This document shows, one piece after another, positions 23,202 to 32,350 of a DNA stretch of 64,000 bases. Origin of the DNA: Dyella_A sp051962475 (GTDB lineage Bacteria > Pseudomonadota > Gammaproteobacteria > Xanthomonadales > Rhodanobacteraceae). Each line of letters begins with the position of its first letter. The stretch's first letter is position 1. The notes below the pieces were generated by a model. It had not been told where the DNA came from and did not search any database. It saw nothing but the letters and a program-made list of their open reading frames with translations. The position numbers were made by a program, and so were the translations under genes. Location of the stretch: assembly GCF_051962475.1 (NCBI RefSeq), contig NZ_JBQCCF010000069.1, positions 339,036-403,035 on the forward strand. The letters are read 5' to 3'.

Positions 23202-24485
23202 CTAGCGCCGATGCAGCGCGCGATGCGCGATATCGCGGCGGTAGAAAGCACCGTCGAAGCGAATCTTCGCCGCCGCTGCGTAGGCATGCTCGCGCGCGGC
23301 GGCGATGTCCTTGCCCAGCGCGCAGATGGTGAGCACGCGGCCCCCTGCCGTGACCGGGCGACCCTGTGCATCGAGCCGGGTGCCGGCATGAAACACCTTC
23401 GCTTCCGGCGCCAGCGGCGTGTCCAGGCCCTCGATCGGAGTACCGCTCTTCACCGGGCCGGGATAGCCGCCAGCGGCCATCACCACCCCCAGCGACGGGC
23501 GCGGATCCCAATGCGCCTTGGTGTGGTGCAGCTCGCCATCGAGCGCGGCTTCGATCAGCTCCACCAGGTCGGACTTCAGCCGCAGCATGATCGGCTGCGT
23601 CTCCGGATCGCCGAAGCGCACGTTGAATTCGATCACCTTGGGGTTGCCGGCCTTGTCGATCATCAGCCCGGCGTAGAGGAAGCCGATGAACGGGGCACCC
23701 TCTCCGGCCATGCCGCGCAGAGTCGGCTCGATCACCTGCTTGAGGATGCGCTGCTCCACCTCCGGCGTGACCACCGGCGCCGGCGAATACGCGCCCATGC
23801 CGCCGGTGTTGGGACCGAGGTCATTGTCGTCGCGGCGCTTGTGGTCCTGGCTGGAGGCCATCGGCAGCGCGTGGCTGCCGTCGCTCATGACGATGTAGCT
23901 GGCTTCCTCGCCGTCGAGGAACTCCTCGATCACCACCCGCGCCGAGGCATCGCCGAACGCATGGCCGCCGAGCATGTCATGCAGCGCCTGCTCGGCATCG
24001 GCCAGGGTCAGCGCCACCACCACGCCCTTACCCGCCGCCAGGCCGTCGGCCTTTATCACGATCGGCGCGCCGTGCTCGCGCACGTAGGCGAGCGCGCGGT
24101 TCACGTCGGTGAACACGGCGTAGTGCGCGGTGGGAATGTTGTGGCGAAGCAGGAAATCCTTGGCGAACGCCTTGGAGCCCTCCAGCTGCGCGGCGATCGC
24201 ACGCGGGCCGAAGATGCGCAGCCCGGCGCCGCGGAACTTGTCCACCACGCCGGCCACCAGCGGCACCTCGGGGCCGACCACGGTCAGGCCCACCTTCTCG
24301 GCCTTGGCCAGCGCCAGCAATCCGGCGATGTCGTTCGCTGGGACGTCGGCGTTGCGCACGCCACGCTCGCGCGCCGTGCCCGCGTTGCCCGGCGCCACGA
24401 TCACCTCGTCGACCCGCGGCGACTGCTTGAGCTTCCACGCCAGCGCGTGCTCACGCCCGCCGTTGCCGATGACCAGAACCTTCAT
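23202..24485 (-). CDS. purD: Phosphoribosylamine-glycine ligase (PurD)
   Basis: PurD makes glycinamide ribonucleotide from phosphoribosylamine, glycine and ATP in purine synthesis. The 427-residue product has the usual length. It starts MKVLVIGNGGREHALAWKL and carries the ATP-grasp features IKADGLAAGKGVVV, QDHKRRDDNDLGPNTGGMGA and EFNVRFGDPETQ. The frame is open for over 300 bp before this ATG, but the upstream part lacks homology. It appears monocistronic, with purH not adjacent. Confidence 0.97.
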   Translation of the reverse strand: MKVLVIGNGGREHALAWKLKQSPRVDEVIVAPGNAGTARERGVRNADVPANDIAGLLALAKAEKVGLTVVGPEVPLVAGVVDKFRGAGLRIFGPRAIAAQLEGSKAFAKDFLLRHNIPTAHYAVFTDVNRALAYVREHGAPIVIKADGLAAGKGVVVALTLADAEQALHDMLGGHAFGDASARVVIEEFLDGEEASYIVMSDGSHALPMASSQDHKRRDDNDLGPNTGGMGAYSPAPVVTPEVEQRILKQVIEPTLRGMAGEGAPFIGFLYAGLMIDKAGNPKVIEFNVRFGDPETQPIMLRLKSDLVELIEAALDGELHHTKAHWDPRPSLGVVMAAGGYPGPVKSGTPIEGLDTPLAPEAKVFHAGTRLDAQGRPVTAGGRVLTICALGKDIAAAREHAYAAAAKIRFDGAFYRRDIAHRALHRR

Positions 24486-24570
24486 GCCGTGCTCCGAAAA
24501 TGCCCCACGCGCCCGCGACGCAGGCGCGCATTGTAGCGGCACGGTCGGCCGGGCCGACCGCGCGCCCGCC

Positions 24571-25950
24571 TCAGTCGCGGGTGGCGAGCAGGGCGAGCAG
24601 GGCGGCGCGCGGCAACTTGCCGGTTTCGTTGCGCGGCAGCGCGTCGACCAGGCGCAGCGGGCGCGGCAGGAAAAGGGGGTCGATGGCGCCGCGCAGCGCC
24701 TCGAGGATCTGCGCCTCGCTGAGGCCCGGCGCGACGGCGAGTGCGGCGATGCGGCGCACGCCGCGGGCGTCCGGTTCGTCCAGTTGCAATACGGCACCGT
24801 CGCGCACACCAGGGATGGCGAGCAGGCGGCGGGTCAGGTCGCCAAGCGAGGCGCGCTTGCCGGCGATCTCCAGCATGTCGGCGTGGCGACCGCACAGGCG
24901 GAACGCGCGGCCGGCATCACGCAGCGTCACCAGATCGGCCAACACCACAGGCGCGGCCAGCTGCGGCGCGTGGACCTGGGTGCCATCGGGCTGCGGATGC
25001 AGGCTCACGCCCTCGTACAGCTGCCACAGCTCCGATACGGTCGGCTGCCGGCTGGCGAACACGCAGGTCTCGGTGGAGCCGAACACCTCCAGCAGCGGCG
25101 CGCCATAGCGCTGCTCGGCCGCTTGCGCGAGCTCGACCGGCATCGGCGCGGTGGCCGAAAGCATCGCCGCCAGCGGTGGCAGCGCCACCCCGGACTCGAC
25201 CAGCGCGCGCAAGTGCACCGGCGTGGTCACCAGCACGCGGGGCGCCGGCACGGCGGCCAATGCGGCCGCCACGTCGGCCGGAAAGAACGGCCGGCTGCCG
25301 CACACCGCCACGTCGCCGAGCAGCGGCAGCACCACCGAGGTCTCCATGCCGTACATGTGCTGCGGCGGCACGGTGGCGACCACGTTGCAGGAACCGTCGA
25401 CGTATCCGCGCAGCATGCGCAGGTTGCCGGCGTTGCTGGCGTGGAAACTGCGCCAGGTCTTCACATGCGCGGCCGGCTGGCCGGTGGAACCGGAGGTGTA
25501 GCCGAGCGCCACCACCTGATCGGCATCGATCATCGGCCAGTCGATCGGCTCACTCGCTACCGGGCGGGCTACCAGCGAGGGCAGGCGGTGGTAGTGCGGC
25601 GGGGCCGGCTCCAGCGCCAGGTCGCCCAGCGCGTAGCAGCCGGGATGGGCGGCCATCACCTCGTCGATGGCGCGCGGCGCACGCGAGGAGGGCAGGAGGT
25701 TGGTCTGGCCACGCAAGGCGATGGCGCTGAACGCAACAAGAAAGGCGTAGCGGTCCTCGCACAGATTGACCGCGGCGGCGGCCGGCGGCAGGTGATCGGC
25801 GACGTACTGCACATCGGCGAGGAAGTCGCGTGCAGTGACCGGCGCGCCATGGCGCCAGGCCACTGTGCGATCGCCGTCGCCGGCGGTCAGCAGCGGAAGC
25901 TGTGGCGCCAGCAACAGGTCGCGCTGCGGCGTGTCGAAGACTGTGGCCAA
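24571..25950 (-). CDS. AMP-binding acyl-adenylate ligase (xanthomonadin/aryl-polyene type)
   Basis: The 459-residue enzyme has the adenylate-forming P-loop GYTSGSTGQPAAH near residues 149-161, VFGSTETCVF near 285, and the C-terminal lysine in LPRNETGKLPRAAL near 445. It is shorter than typical acyl-CoA synthetases, with a small N-terminal half, as in the ligases of aryl-polyene pigment clusters. No other aryl-polyene gene is next to it, so substrate and pathway remain open. Alternatives are a fatty-acid or aromatic-acid ligase. It lies between tsaC and purD and appears to be transcribed alone. Confidence 0.75.
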   Translation of the reverse strand: MATVFDTPQRDLLLAPQLPLLTAGDGDRTVAWRHGAPVTARDFLADVQYVADHLPPAAAAVNLCEDRYAFLVAFSAIALRGQTNLLPSSRAPRAIDEVMAAHPGCYALGDLALEPAPPHYHRLPSLVARPVASEPIDWPMIDADQVVALGYTSGSTGQPAAHVKTWRSFHASNAGNLRMLRGYVDGSCNVVATVPPQHMYGMETSVVLPLLGDVAVCGSRPFFPADVAAALAAVPAPRVLVTTPVHLRALVESGVALPPLAAMLSATAPMPVELAQAAEQRYGAPLLEVFGSTETCVFASRQPTVSELWQLYEGVSLHPQPDGTQVHAPQLAAPVVLADLVTLRDAGRAFRLCGRHADMLEIAGKRASLGDLTRRLLAIPGVRDGAVLQLDEPDARGVRRIAALAVAPGLSEAQILEALRGAIDPLFLPRPLRLVDALPRNETGKLPRAALLALLATRD

Positions 25951-26104
25951 ACCGGATGACTCCCGCGATCCCGTGCCGCCAGGCGGCGCTGTGTGCGCAG
26001 CATCCCCCAGTCGCCCGAAGCCGACGTGAATGCGTGTTGCGCGTGGTCATGCCCGCTTCGCGCCGCGGCCCGCAATGGCGGCCCCGGCGCGCCCCTTCGG
26101 GCGA

Positions 26105-26686
26105 TCAGGGCCGGATGATAGCGCCGCTGAGGCCGTCGCGGATGGGGCAGGGCCGCTCGGCCTCGCCCAGCGGCGCGGCAAGCAGGCCATCCAGCGCATC
26201 GCCGAAGTAGCCGATCACCTCCTGCGACGACCGCGCCGGTGGCGCACCATGGGGGTTGGCGCTGGTGGAGACGATCGCCCCGCCGAACGCGCGGCACAGT
26301 GCGGCCACGGTGGGGTGGGCGGTAATGCGTACGGCAATGCCCTCGTGCGCGCCCGTCACCCAAGCCGGCACCGCCGCCGAGCGCGGAAGCACCCACGTGT
26401 GCGGCCCCGGCCAGCTGGTCAGCACCGCCTGCCGCTGCGCCTCGGGCAGCTGATCGAGTGCAAGGTAGCGCTCGAGCTGGTCCAGCTCGGCGGCGATCAG
26501 CAGCACTCCCTGGTCGGCCGGCCGCTGCTTGAGCGCGAACAGGCGCTCGAACGCGGCCAGATCCTGCGGATCGCAACCGAGCCCGAACACCGCTTCGGTT
26601 GGATAGGCCAGCACACCACCGGCGCGCAGCAGGGCCGCCGCGCCATCGATCTCGCCGGATCCGAAGCGATGCAGCAAGCCGCTCAT
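26105..26686 (-). CDS. tsaC: Threonylcarbamoyl-AMP synthase TsaC
   Basis: TsaC (YrdC/Sua5 family) makes threonylcarbamoyl-adenylate from threonine, bicarbonate and ATP for the t6A37 modification of ANN-decoding tRNAs. The 193-residue product has GGVLAYPTEAVFGLGCDP (residues about 23-40), LKQRPADQGVLLI, SWPGPHTWVLP and the C-terminal STSANPHGAPP motif. The length matches the short TsaC form without the Sua5 domain. The ATG overlaps the topA stop by 4 bp, so the genes are coupled. The order tsaC-topA-dprA resembles the E. coli tsaC-yrdD-smg-dprA cluster. Confidence 0.95.
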   Translation of the reverse strand: MSGLLHRFGSGEIDGAAALLRAGGVLAYPTEAVFGLGCDPQDLAAFERLFALKQRPADQGVLLIAAELDQLERYLALDQLPEAQRQAVLTSWPGPHTWVLPRSAAVPAWVTGAHEGIAVRITAHPTVAALCRAFGGAIVSTSANPHGAPPARSSQEVIGYFGDALDGLLAAPLGEAERPCPIRDGLSGAIIRP

Positions 26687-29184
26687 GCCTCGCCGGAGCG
26701 CGCGGCGGCTTTTTTCACGGCGGCTTTCTTGGTGGCGGTCTTTTTGGTTGCGGTTTTCTTGGTGGCGGTCTTTTTCGCCGCGCTCTTCTTGGCAGCGGCT
26801 TTCTTGGGCGCAGCCTTCTTAGCCACGGGTTCCTTCTTCGCGCCCGCCTTTTTGGTCGCCGCGGCTTTCTTGGCGAAGCGGCCCTTCTTCACCGGCGCGG
26901 CGGCAAGCAGCTCCACGCACTGGGCCTCGGTGAGGTCCTTCGGCTCGACGTCCTTGGGAATGCGCGCGTTCTTTTCGCCGTCGGTGATGTAGGCGCCATA
27001 GCGACCATTGAGCACCTGCACGCCGTTGCCGAAGTCCTTGATGACGCGGTTGGCGAGCATCTCCAGCTTCTCGGCCACGATCTGCAGCGCGCGCGGCAGC
27101 TCGATAGTGTACGGATCGTCCTCGGGCTTGAGCGAGGCGTAGGTGCTGCCCTGCTTCACGAACGGACCGAAACGACCCACGCCCACGCTGACCTCGTCGC
27201 CGTTCTCGGCCTGGCCGAGCTTGCGCGGCAGCTTGAACAGCTCGATCGCCTGGTCCAGCGTGATCGTGTGCATGCTCTGGCCCGGGCGCAGGCTGGCGAA
27301 CTGCAGTTTCTCGTCGGTGTCCTTGTCGCCGATCTGCGCATACGGCCCGTAGCGGCCCAGCCGCACGGAGACCGGCTTGCCGCTCTTCGGATCGACGCCC
27401 AGCTCGCGCGCGCCGGTAGCCTCGCTGCGGTCCACCGATTCGGTCTTCTCGGCCACCTGCTGCTTGAACGGCTGCCAGAAGCGCTCCATCAGTGGCACCC
27501 AGGCCTCTTCGCCGCGGCTCACCGCATCGAGTTCGTCCTCGAGCTTGGCGGTGAAGTCGTAATCGACGTAGCGGGTGAAGTGCTGCACCAGGAACTTGCC
27601 CACCGCGCGACCCACGTCGGTCGGCCTGAAGCGCCGCGCGTCGAGCAGCACGTACTCGCGGTTGAGCAGCACCTGGATGATGCTGGCGTAAGTCGAGGGG
27701 CGGCCGATACCGTGCTCTTCCAGCGCCTTGACCAGGCTCGCCTCAGAAAAGCGCGGCGGCGGCTCGGTGAAGTGCTGTTCGGCCAGGATGTCGTGCAGCG
27801 GCACTACTTCGCCCGCCACCAGCCGCGGCAGGCGCCGGCCTTCGTCCTCGTCCTCGGCGGCCTTCTGGTCGCGACCTTCCTCGTACACGGCAAGGAAGCC
27901 CGGATCGATCACGGTGGTGCCGGTGGAACGGAACGAGGCGTCACCGCCCGCAACGTCCTTCAACGCGAACTCAACCGACACCGTGTTGAGCGTGGCGTGG
28001 ATCATCTGGCAGGCCACGGTGCGCTTCCAGATCAGCTCGTACAGCTTGCGCTGCTCGTCGTTGAGGAAGGCGGCGACTTCGCGCGGGGTGCGCAGCGCGG
28101 AGGTCGGGCGAATCGCCTCGTGCGCCTCCTGCGCGTTCTTGGATTTGGTCTTGTACACCTGCGGACCGTCCGGCAGCGCCTTGGCGCCGAACTCGCGGGA
28201 GATCACCTGGCGCAGCTCGGCCACGGCGTCGTCGCCCAACATGGTGGAGTCGGTACGCATGTAGGTGATCAGGCCGACGTTGCCCTCGCTGCCCAGCGCC
28301 ACGCCCTCGTACAGCCCCTGCGCGACCTTCATCGTGCGGCTGGTGGAGAAGCCCAGCTTGCGCGCGGCCTCCTGCTGCAGCGTCGAGGTGGTGAACGGCG
28401 CCGCGGGCCGACGCTTGCGCTCCTTCGAACCGACCTCGCTGACGGTGAGGTTGCCGCGGGCGGCGGCCTTCAGCGCGGCGCGCGCAGTCATCGCGTCGTG
28501 TTCGTTGGTGAGGTCGAACTGCTCGAACTTCTTGCCGTTGAGCTTGGTCAGGCGAGCAATGAAGTCCCCCTCGGCATGCTTGAGCTGGGCCTCGACGGAC
28601 CAGTACTCGCGCGCCACGAACGCCTCGATCTCCTCCTCGCGCTCGACGATCATGCGCAGCGCCGGGCTCTGCACGCGGCCGGCCGACAGACCGCGCTGCA
28701 CCTTGCGCCACAGCACCGGCGACAGGTTGAAGCCGACCAGGTAATCCAGCGCCCGGCGCGCCTGCTGGGCGTCGACCAGGTCATGCGAAAGCTGGCGCGG
28801 CTCGGCCACCGCGGCCTTGATCGCCTTGGGCGTGATCTCGGAGAACACCACGCGGTGCATGCGCTTGCCCTTGTCCAGGCCGCGCTCCTTGAGGATCTCG
28901 CTGATGTGCCAGCTGATCGCCTCGCCCTCGCGATCCAAGTCGGTCGCCAGATAGATGTCGTCGGCCAGCTTGGCGGCCTTGGCGATCGCGTCGACGTGCT
29001 TCTCGTTGCGTTCGATCACCTCGTACTTCATTTCGAAACCGTGCTCGGGATCGACCGCCCCTTCCTTCGGCTTGAGGTCGCGCACGTGGCCGTAGGAGGC
29101 CAGGACCTGGAAGTCCTTGCCGAGGTATTTGTTGATCGTCTTGGCCTTGGCCGGCGATTCGACGATGAGCAGGTTTTTTGCCAT
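26683..29184 (-). CDS. topA: DNA topoisomerase I (TopA)
   Basis: This type IA topoisomerase relaxes negative supercoils. The 833-residue protein starts MAKNLLIVESPAKAKTINKY. It has a Toprim DLDREGEAISWH, the active-site tyrosine in GLITYMRTDST near residue 307, and three to four C-terminal repeats of the GRYGPYAQIG type. Four-cysteine zinc fingers are absent. Instead the last 60 residues are an alanine/lysine tail (KKTATKK repeats) like that of actinobacterial and some other proteobacterial TopA proteins, which aids DNA binding. The end overlaps tsaC by 4 bp. Confidence 0.97.
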   Translation of the reverse strand: MAKNLLIVESPAKAKTINKYLGKDFQVLASYGHVRDLKPKEGAVDPEHGFEMKYEVIERNEKHVDAIAKAAKLADDIYLATDLDREGEAISWHISEILKERGLDKGKRMHRVVFSEITPKAIKAAVAEPRQLSHDLVDAQQARRALDYLVGFNLSPVLWRKVQRGLSAGRVQSPALRMIVEREEEIEAFVAREYWSVEAQLKHAEGDFIARLTKLNGKKFEQFDLTNEHDAMTARAALKAAARGNLTVSEVGSKERKRRPAAPFTTSTLQQEAARKLGFSTSRTMKVAQGLYEGVALGSEGNVGLITYMRTDSTMLGDDAVAELRQVISREFGAKALPDGPQVYKTKSKNAQEAHEAIRPTSALRTPREVAAFLNDEQRKLYELIWKRTVACQMIHATLNTVSVEFALKDVAGGDASFRSTGTTVIDPGFLAVYEEGRDQKAAEDEDEGRRLPRLVAGEVVPLHDILAEQHFTEPPPRFSEASLVKALEEHGIGRPSTYASIIQVLLNREYVLLDARRFRPTDVGRAVGKFLVQHFTRYVDYDFTAKLEDELDAVSRGEEAWVPLMERFWQPFKQQVAEKTESVDRSEATGARELGVDPKSGKPVSVRLGRYGPYAQIGDKDTDEKLQFASLRPGQSMHTITLDQAIELFKLPRKLGQAENGDEVSVGVGRFGPFVKQGSTYASLKPEDDPYTIELPRALQIVAEKLEMLANRVIKDFGNGVQVLNGRYGAYITDGEKNARIPKDVEPKDLTEAQCVELLAAAPVKKGRFAKKAAATKKAGAKKEPVAKKAAPKKAAAKKSAAKKTATKKTATKKTATKKAAVKKAAARSGEA

Positions 29185-29309
29185 GTGGCGGGGAGTTCCA
29201 AAAGGGAATTACCGTCGGCTGGCGACGGACACATATATCTAGTTGAGCCACGTTGGCGCGACGACTGTCAAGCCGAACCGCGCGGAACTGAGGCCTGGCG
29301 CGGCTTCGC

Positions 29310-30446
29310 TCAGCCGCCCAGACGCTGGTAGCGGTTGCCCGGGAGCGTGCCCACGTGGCCCTCCAGCTCCAGCATCAGCAACATCGAGGACAACTCGGCC
29401 GCCGGCTGGCCGGTGCGGCCGACCAGCTCGTCCAACGGCACCGGATCGTGACCCAGGGCGTCGAGCAGCCGTCGATACTGGGGATCGACCGGCGCGCCGC
29501 TCGCCGTCGTATCGGCGTCCGCAGCAACCGGCCCGGCGGCCAGCCGCTGCGCCAGTTCCGCGCCCAGCGCCCGCGCCGCCGGCGCCAGTGCCTCGATCAC
29601 TTCGCCCGGGTCCTCCACCAGCCGGGCACCGTCGCGGATCAGGCGATGGCAGCCCCGCGCCAGCGGGTTGTGGATGGATCCGGGCAGGGCAAACACCTCG
29701 CGCCCCTGCTCGCCGGCCAGCCGGGCGGTAATCAACGAGCCCGATTGCAGCCCGGCCTCGATCACCAGCGTGCCCAGCGAAAGGCCGGCGATGATACGGT
29801 TTCGCCGCGGAAAATGATCGGCCCGCGCGGCGGTACCGGGCGGAAACTCGCTGACCAGGGCACCGCCGTCCACGATGCGCTGCGCCAGGGCGAGATGCTT
29901 GCGCGGATAGGCGCGATCTGGACCGGTGCCCATCACCGCCACGGTGGGCAGGCCGGCGTCCAGCACCGCGGCATGCGCTGCACCGTCGATGCCGTCGGCC
30001 ATGCCGCTGGTCACCAGCAGCCCAGCCTGACCCAGCGCCCGGGCAAAGACGCGCGCGTTGCCGAGGCCGGCAGGACTGGCGCGGCGCGCGCCCACGATTG
30101 CCACCTGAGGATGCAGCAGCAGTGCGGCGTCGCCTGCCACGAACAGCGCCGCGGGGGGCTGCGCGATGGTGTCCAGCGGAGGCGGGAAATCCTCGTCCGT
30201 GCAGCGCAACAGGCGATGGCCGTCCTGCATCAGCCACGCCATATCCTCTTCCAGCCGCGCCTCGTCCGGCTGGTCCAGCCAGCGTCGGGCCGCTTCTCCG
30301 CCACTGCCGGGCTGCCGATGGACCGCCACAAGGGCGGCATCCATGCGGCCGCCGTGCTCGGTCAGGCGCTCGCGCAGGCCACCCGGACCCAGGCCCGGCG
30401 TGCGCAGGGCGATGAGCCAGTCCCGGAGATCGTTAACGTTGGTCAT
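29310..30446 (-). CDS. dprA: DNA-processing protein DprA (Smf)
   Basis: DprA loads RecA onto incoming single-stranded DNA during natural transformation. The 378-residue product has an N-terminal SAM-like domain (TPGLGPGGLRERL) and a Rossmann-fold core with VGARRASPAGLGNARVFARA, TSGMADGIDGAAHAAVL and GPDRAYPRKH. It ends in a winged-helix DprA_WH domain (HDPVPLDELVGRTGQPAAEL). It is intact. It lies between topA and the LysM gene on the same strand. The smg gene that usually sits beside dprA is not present. Confidence 0.95.
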   Translation of the reverse strand: MTNVNDLRDWLIALRTPGLGPGGLRERLTEHGGRMDAALVAVHRQPGSGGEAARRWLDQPDEARLEEDMAWLMQDGHRLLRCTDEDFPPPLDTIAQPPAALFVAGDAALLLHPQVAIVGARRASPAGLGNARVFARALGQAGLLVTSGMADGIDGAAHAAVLDAGLPTVAVMGTGPDRAYPRKHLALAQRIVDGGALVSEFPPGTAARADHFPRRNRIIAGLSLGTLVIEAGLQSGSLITARLAGEQGREVFALPGSIHNPLARGCHRLIRDGARLVEDPGEVIEALAPAARALGAELAQRLAAGPVAADADTTASGAPVDPQYRRLLDALGHDPVPLDELVGRTGQPAAELSSMLLMLELEGHVGTLPGNRYQRLGG

Positions 30447-30469
30447 CCGGCGAGTCTAAGCGCGACGCG

Positions 30470-30501
30470 CAAACAAAAACGGCGCGGTAGCACCGCGCCG
30501 T
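30470..30501 (-). terminator. Rho-independent terminator after the LysM gene
   Basis: On the minus strand a perfect stem ACGGCGCGGT/ACCGCGCCGT with a 3-nt loop is followed by TTTTTGTTT. It lies 26 bp after the LysM gene and just before dprA, so dprA probably needs its own promoter or readthrough. Confidence 0.85.
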
Positions 30502-30526
30502 CCTGTGGGCTTCGGCCGATCCGCGT

Positions 30527-31654
30527 CTATTCGGGCATGCGCAGATTGTCGCCGCGATGCACCGGCCGCAGGCTGTCCATGATCAAGCCGTAGCTGACGC
30601 GGTCAAAGGTGCGGAACACCATCACGTGGCCCACGAACTCCTCCGGAAGCGTCACGTGCGGCGAGGTGCCCCGATCCCAGCTGTTGCCGGCCACATCGTC
30701 GGCGATGGTCTCGCCCGGCTGCCACACGGCGTAGGTCTGGCCGTTCTCGACGCCGTCCTGCTTGCCGATCGACAGCGCCACCACCTGGCGCTTGCCGGCC
30801 GCATCGAGCGCATCGGCAAAGGCGATCACGCGGGCATGCGAGGCCACCGACTTTGGCGCGTGAGGATAGAAATACGCGTCGTACGGATGATCGTCGACCG
30901 GCATCACGCGGTCGCCCTTGCGGATTTCCATGGTGGAATCGAGCAGCAGCAGGGTGGTCACGTCGCCCGTGCGCAGCGTCTCGGCGGTGCCGATCACCGA
31001 CACTTCGACGCCCAGGTCGTCACCGCGACCGTAGTGGCCATCGTTGCGGAAATCTTCCGACCACGGGCTGCGCACCATCGACGCGTCGGCGTCGAGCATG
31101 TGGCCGACAATCTCGTTCTCGGCGTCGTTCTTGTCGTCCTGCTCGAAGCCGCGGAACACGTGGGTCGGGCGGACGATGGCCCAGCGCTGACCCGGCTCGG
31201 CCTGCAGGTTGCGCACATACAGGTTCTGGCCCGGAGTGCCGCGCAGGCGCGCTTCCTCCATGCCCACCACGTACGGTGCCGAACTGACGTCCTCGGACTT
31301 CATGACCCGCATGTCCTTGAGGAACATGCTCAGCTCGGAGAGCGGGATCGCCGGCACCGCTTCGTCGCCACTGTGCACGCCGGGCTCCAGCTTGAGCGTG
31401 GGGCCGTTGATGAAGGACAGATTGAGCACGTCGCCCGGGTAGATCAGGTGCGGGTTCTGCACCTGCGGATTGGCCTGCCAGATTTCCGGCCAGAGCCAGG
31501 GCTTGGAAAGAAATTTCGCTGAGATATCCCACAATGTGTCGCCGCGGCGGACCGTGTAGGTATCCGGATGGCTGGCGCGCAGCTGGGCGCCCGCGGCATA
31601 GACGGCAAACGTAACCAGCATGCCGGCCAGCAGCCCGATGGACTTCTTGATCAT
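30527..31654 (-). CDS. LysM-domain peptidoglycan-binding protein
   Basis: The 375-residue exported protein has a signal peptide (MIKKSIGLLAGMLVTFAVYA, cleavage near AGAQL). A LysM domain follows at about 32-85 (YTVRRGDTLWDISAKFL, then NPHLIYPGDVLNLSF), and a periplasmic domain of about 280 residues without known catalytic residues. LysM binds N-acetylglucosamine in peptidoglycan. Homologues stand next to dprA in many gammaproteobacteria. A GGGGGAGGGGG purine-rich site precedes the ATG. It is divergent from def, and a terminator follows it. Confidence 0.88.
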   Translation of the reverse strand: MIKKSIGLLAGMLVTFAVYAAGAQLRASHPDTYTVRRGDTLWDISAKFLSKPWLWPEIWQANPQVQNPHLIYPGDVLNLSFINGPTLKLEPGVHSGDEAVPAIPLSELSMFLKDMRVMKSEDVSSAPYVVGMEEARLRGTPGQNLYVRNLQAEPGQRWAIVRPTHVFRGFEQDDKNDAENEIVGHMLDADASMVRSPWSEDFRNDGHYGRGDDLGVEVSVIGTAETLRTGDVTTLLLLDSTMEIRKGDRVMPVDDHPYDAYFYPHAPKSVASHARVIAFADALDAAGKRQVVALSIGKQDGVENGQTYAVWQPGETIADDVAGNSWDRGTSPHVTLPEEFVGHVMVFRTFDRVSYGLIMDSLRPVHRGDNLRMPE

Positions 31655-31840
31655 AAGCGGGAATCCCCCTCCCCCGGTGCAAGCGCGAGTGTAACCGAAC
31701 CGTTAACCCGCGCAACTGGAGCCAGTTGGCAAAACTGTCTGCATGACGCGGGCTTGGCGACGTACAATAAACCCCATTCTAGATTGCGTCCGGCTTGGTT
31801 TTCGCAACGATGCCCACAGTTCCGGCGCCGAGGTGATGCC

Positions 31841-32350
31841 ATGTCCGTGCTCAACATCATTGAATTTCCCGATCCCCGCCTGCGCATCCGCGCCGAACCC
31901 GTGCACGTGTTCGATGCCGCGCTCAAGCAGTTCGTCACCGACATGTTCGAGACGATGTACGCCGCCAATGGCGTGGGCCTGGCCGCCACCCAGGTGGCCG
32001 TGAGCCAGCAGGTGCTGGTGGCCGACATGAGCGACGAGCGCAACCAGCCGCTGGCGCTGATCAATCCGCGGATCGTGGAGAAGGCAGGTTCGCAGGTCTA
32101 TCAGGAAGGTTGCCTGTCGTTCCCCGGCATCTTTGCCGACGTCACCCGCGCCCTGAAGGTGAAGGTGCAGGCCCACGACGTCGACGGCAAGGAAGTAGAG
32201 ATGGACATCGAGGGTCCGCTCGCGGTGTGCATCCAGCACGAAATGGATCACCTGGAAGGCAAAGTGTTTGTCGACTATCTGTCCTCGCTCAAGCGCACCA
32301 TGCTGCTCAAGCGCATGGAAAAGCAGCGCAAGCAGGCGGCCAGCGCTTGA
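31841..32350 (+). CDS. def: Peptide deformylase
   Basis: Def removes the N-formyl group from nascent proteins. The 169-residue product has the three metal-site motifs: GVGLAATQ (44-51), EGCLS (about 89-93) and the HEMDH metal site near 134. It begins MSVLNIIEFPDPRLR with no extra N-terminal region. A TACAAT -10-like box lies about 75 bp upstream. def, fmt and rsmB overlap one another, so they are probably one operon. The neighbouring LysM gene is divergent. Confidence 0.97.
   Translation: MSVLNIIEFPDPRLRIRAEPVHVFDAALKQFVTDMFETMYAANGVGLAATQVAVSQQVLVADMSDERNQPLALINPRIVEKAGSQVYQEGCLSFPGIFADVTRALKVKVQAHDVDGKEVEMDIEGPLAVCIQHEMDHLEGKVFVDYLSSLKRTMLLKRMEKQRKQAASA

Noticed and set aside
22909..23511. 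200-codon frame between purD and the LplT fusion
   Set aside because: It overlaps both genes in another frame, is arginine-rich and has no homology. It is a shadow.
29236..29271. TTGACA and TAGATA boxes before topA
   Set aside because: The spacer is 24 bp, too long for sigma70.
26599..29331. 910-codon plus-strand frame opposite topA
   Set aside because: It mirrors the topA codon pattern. High GC at third positions keeps the antisense frame open. The product has no family features.
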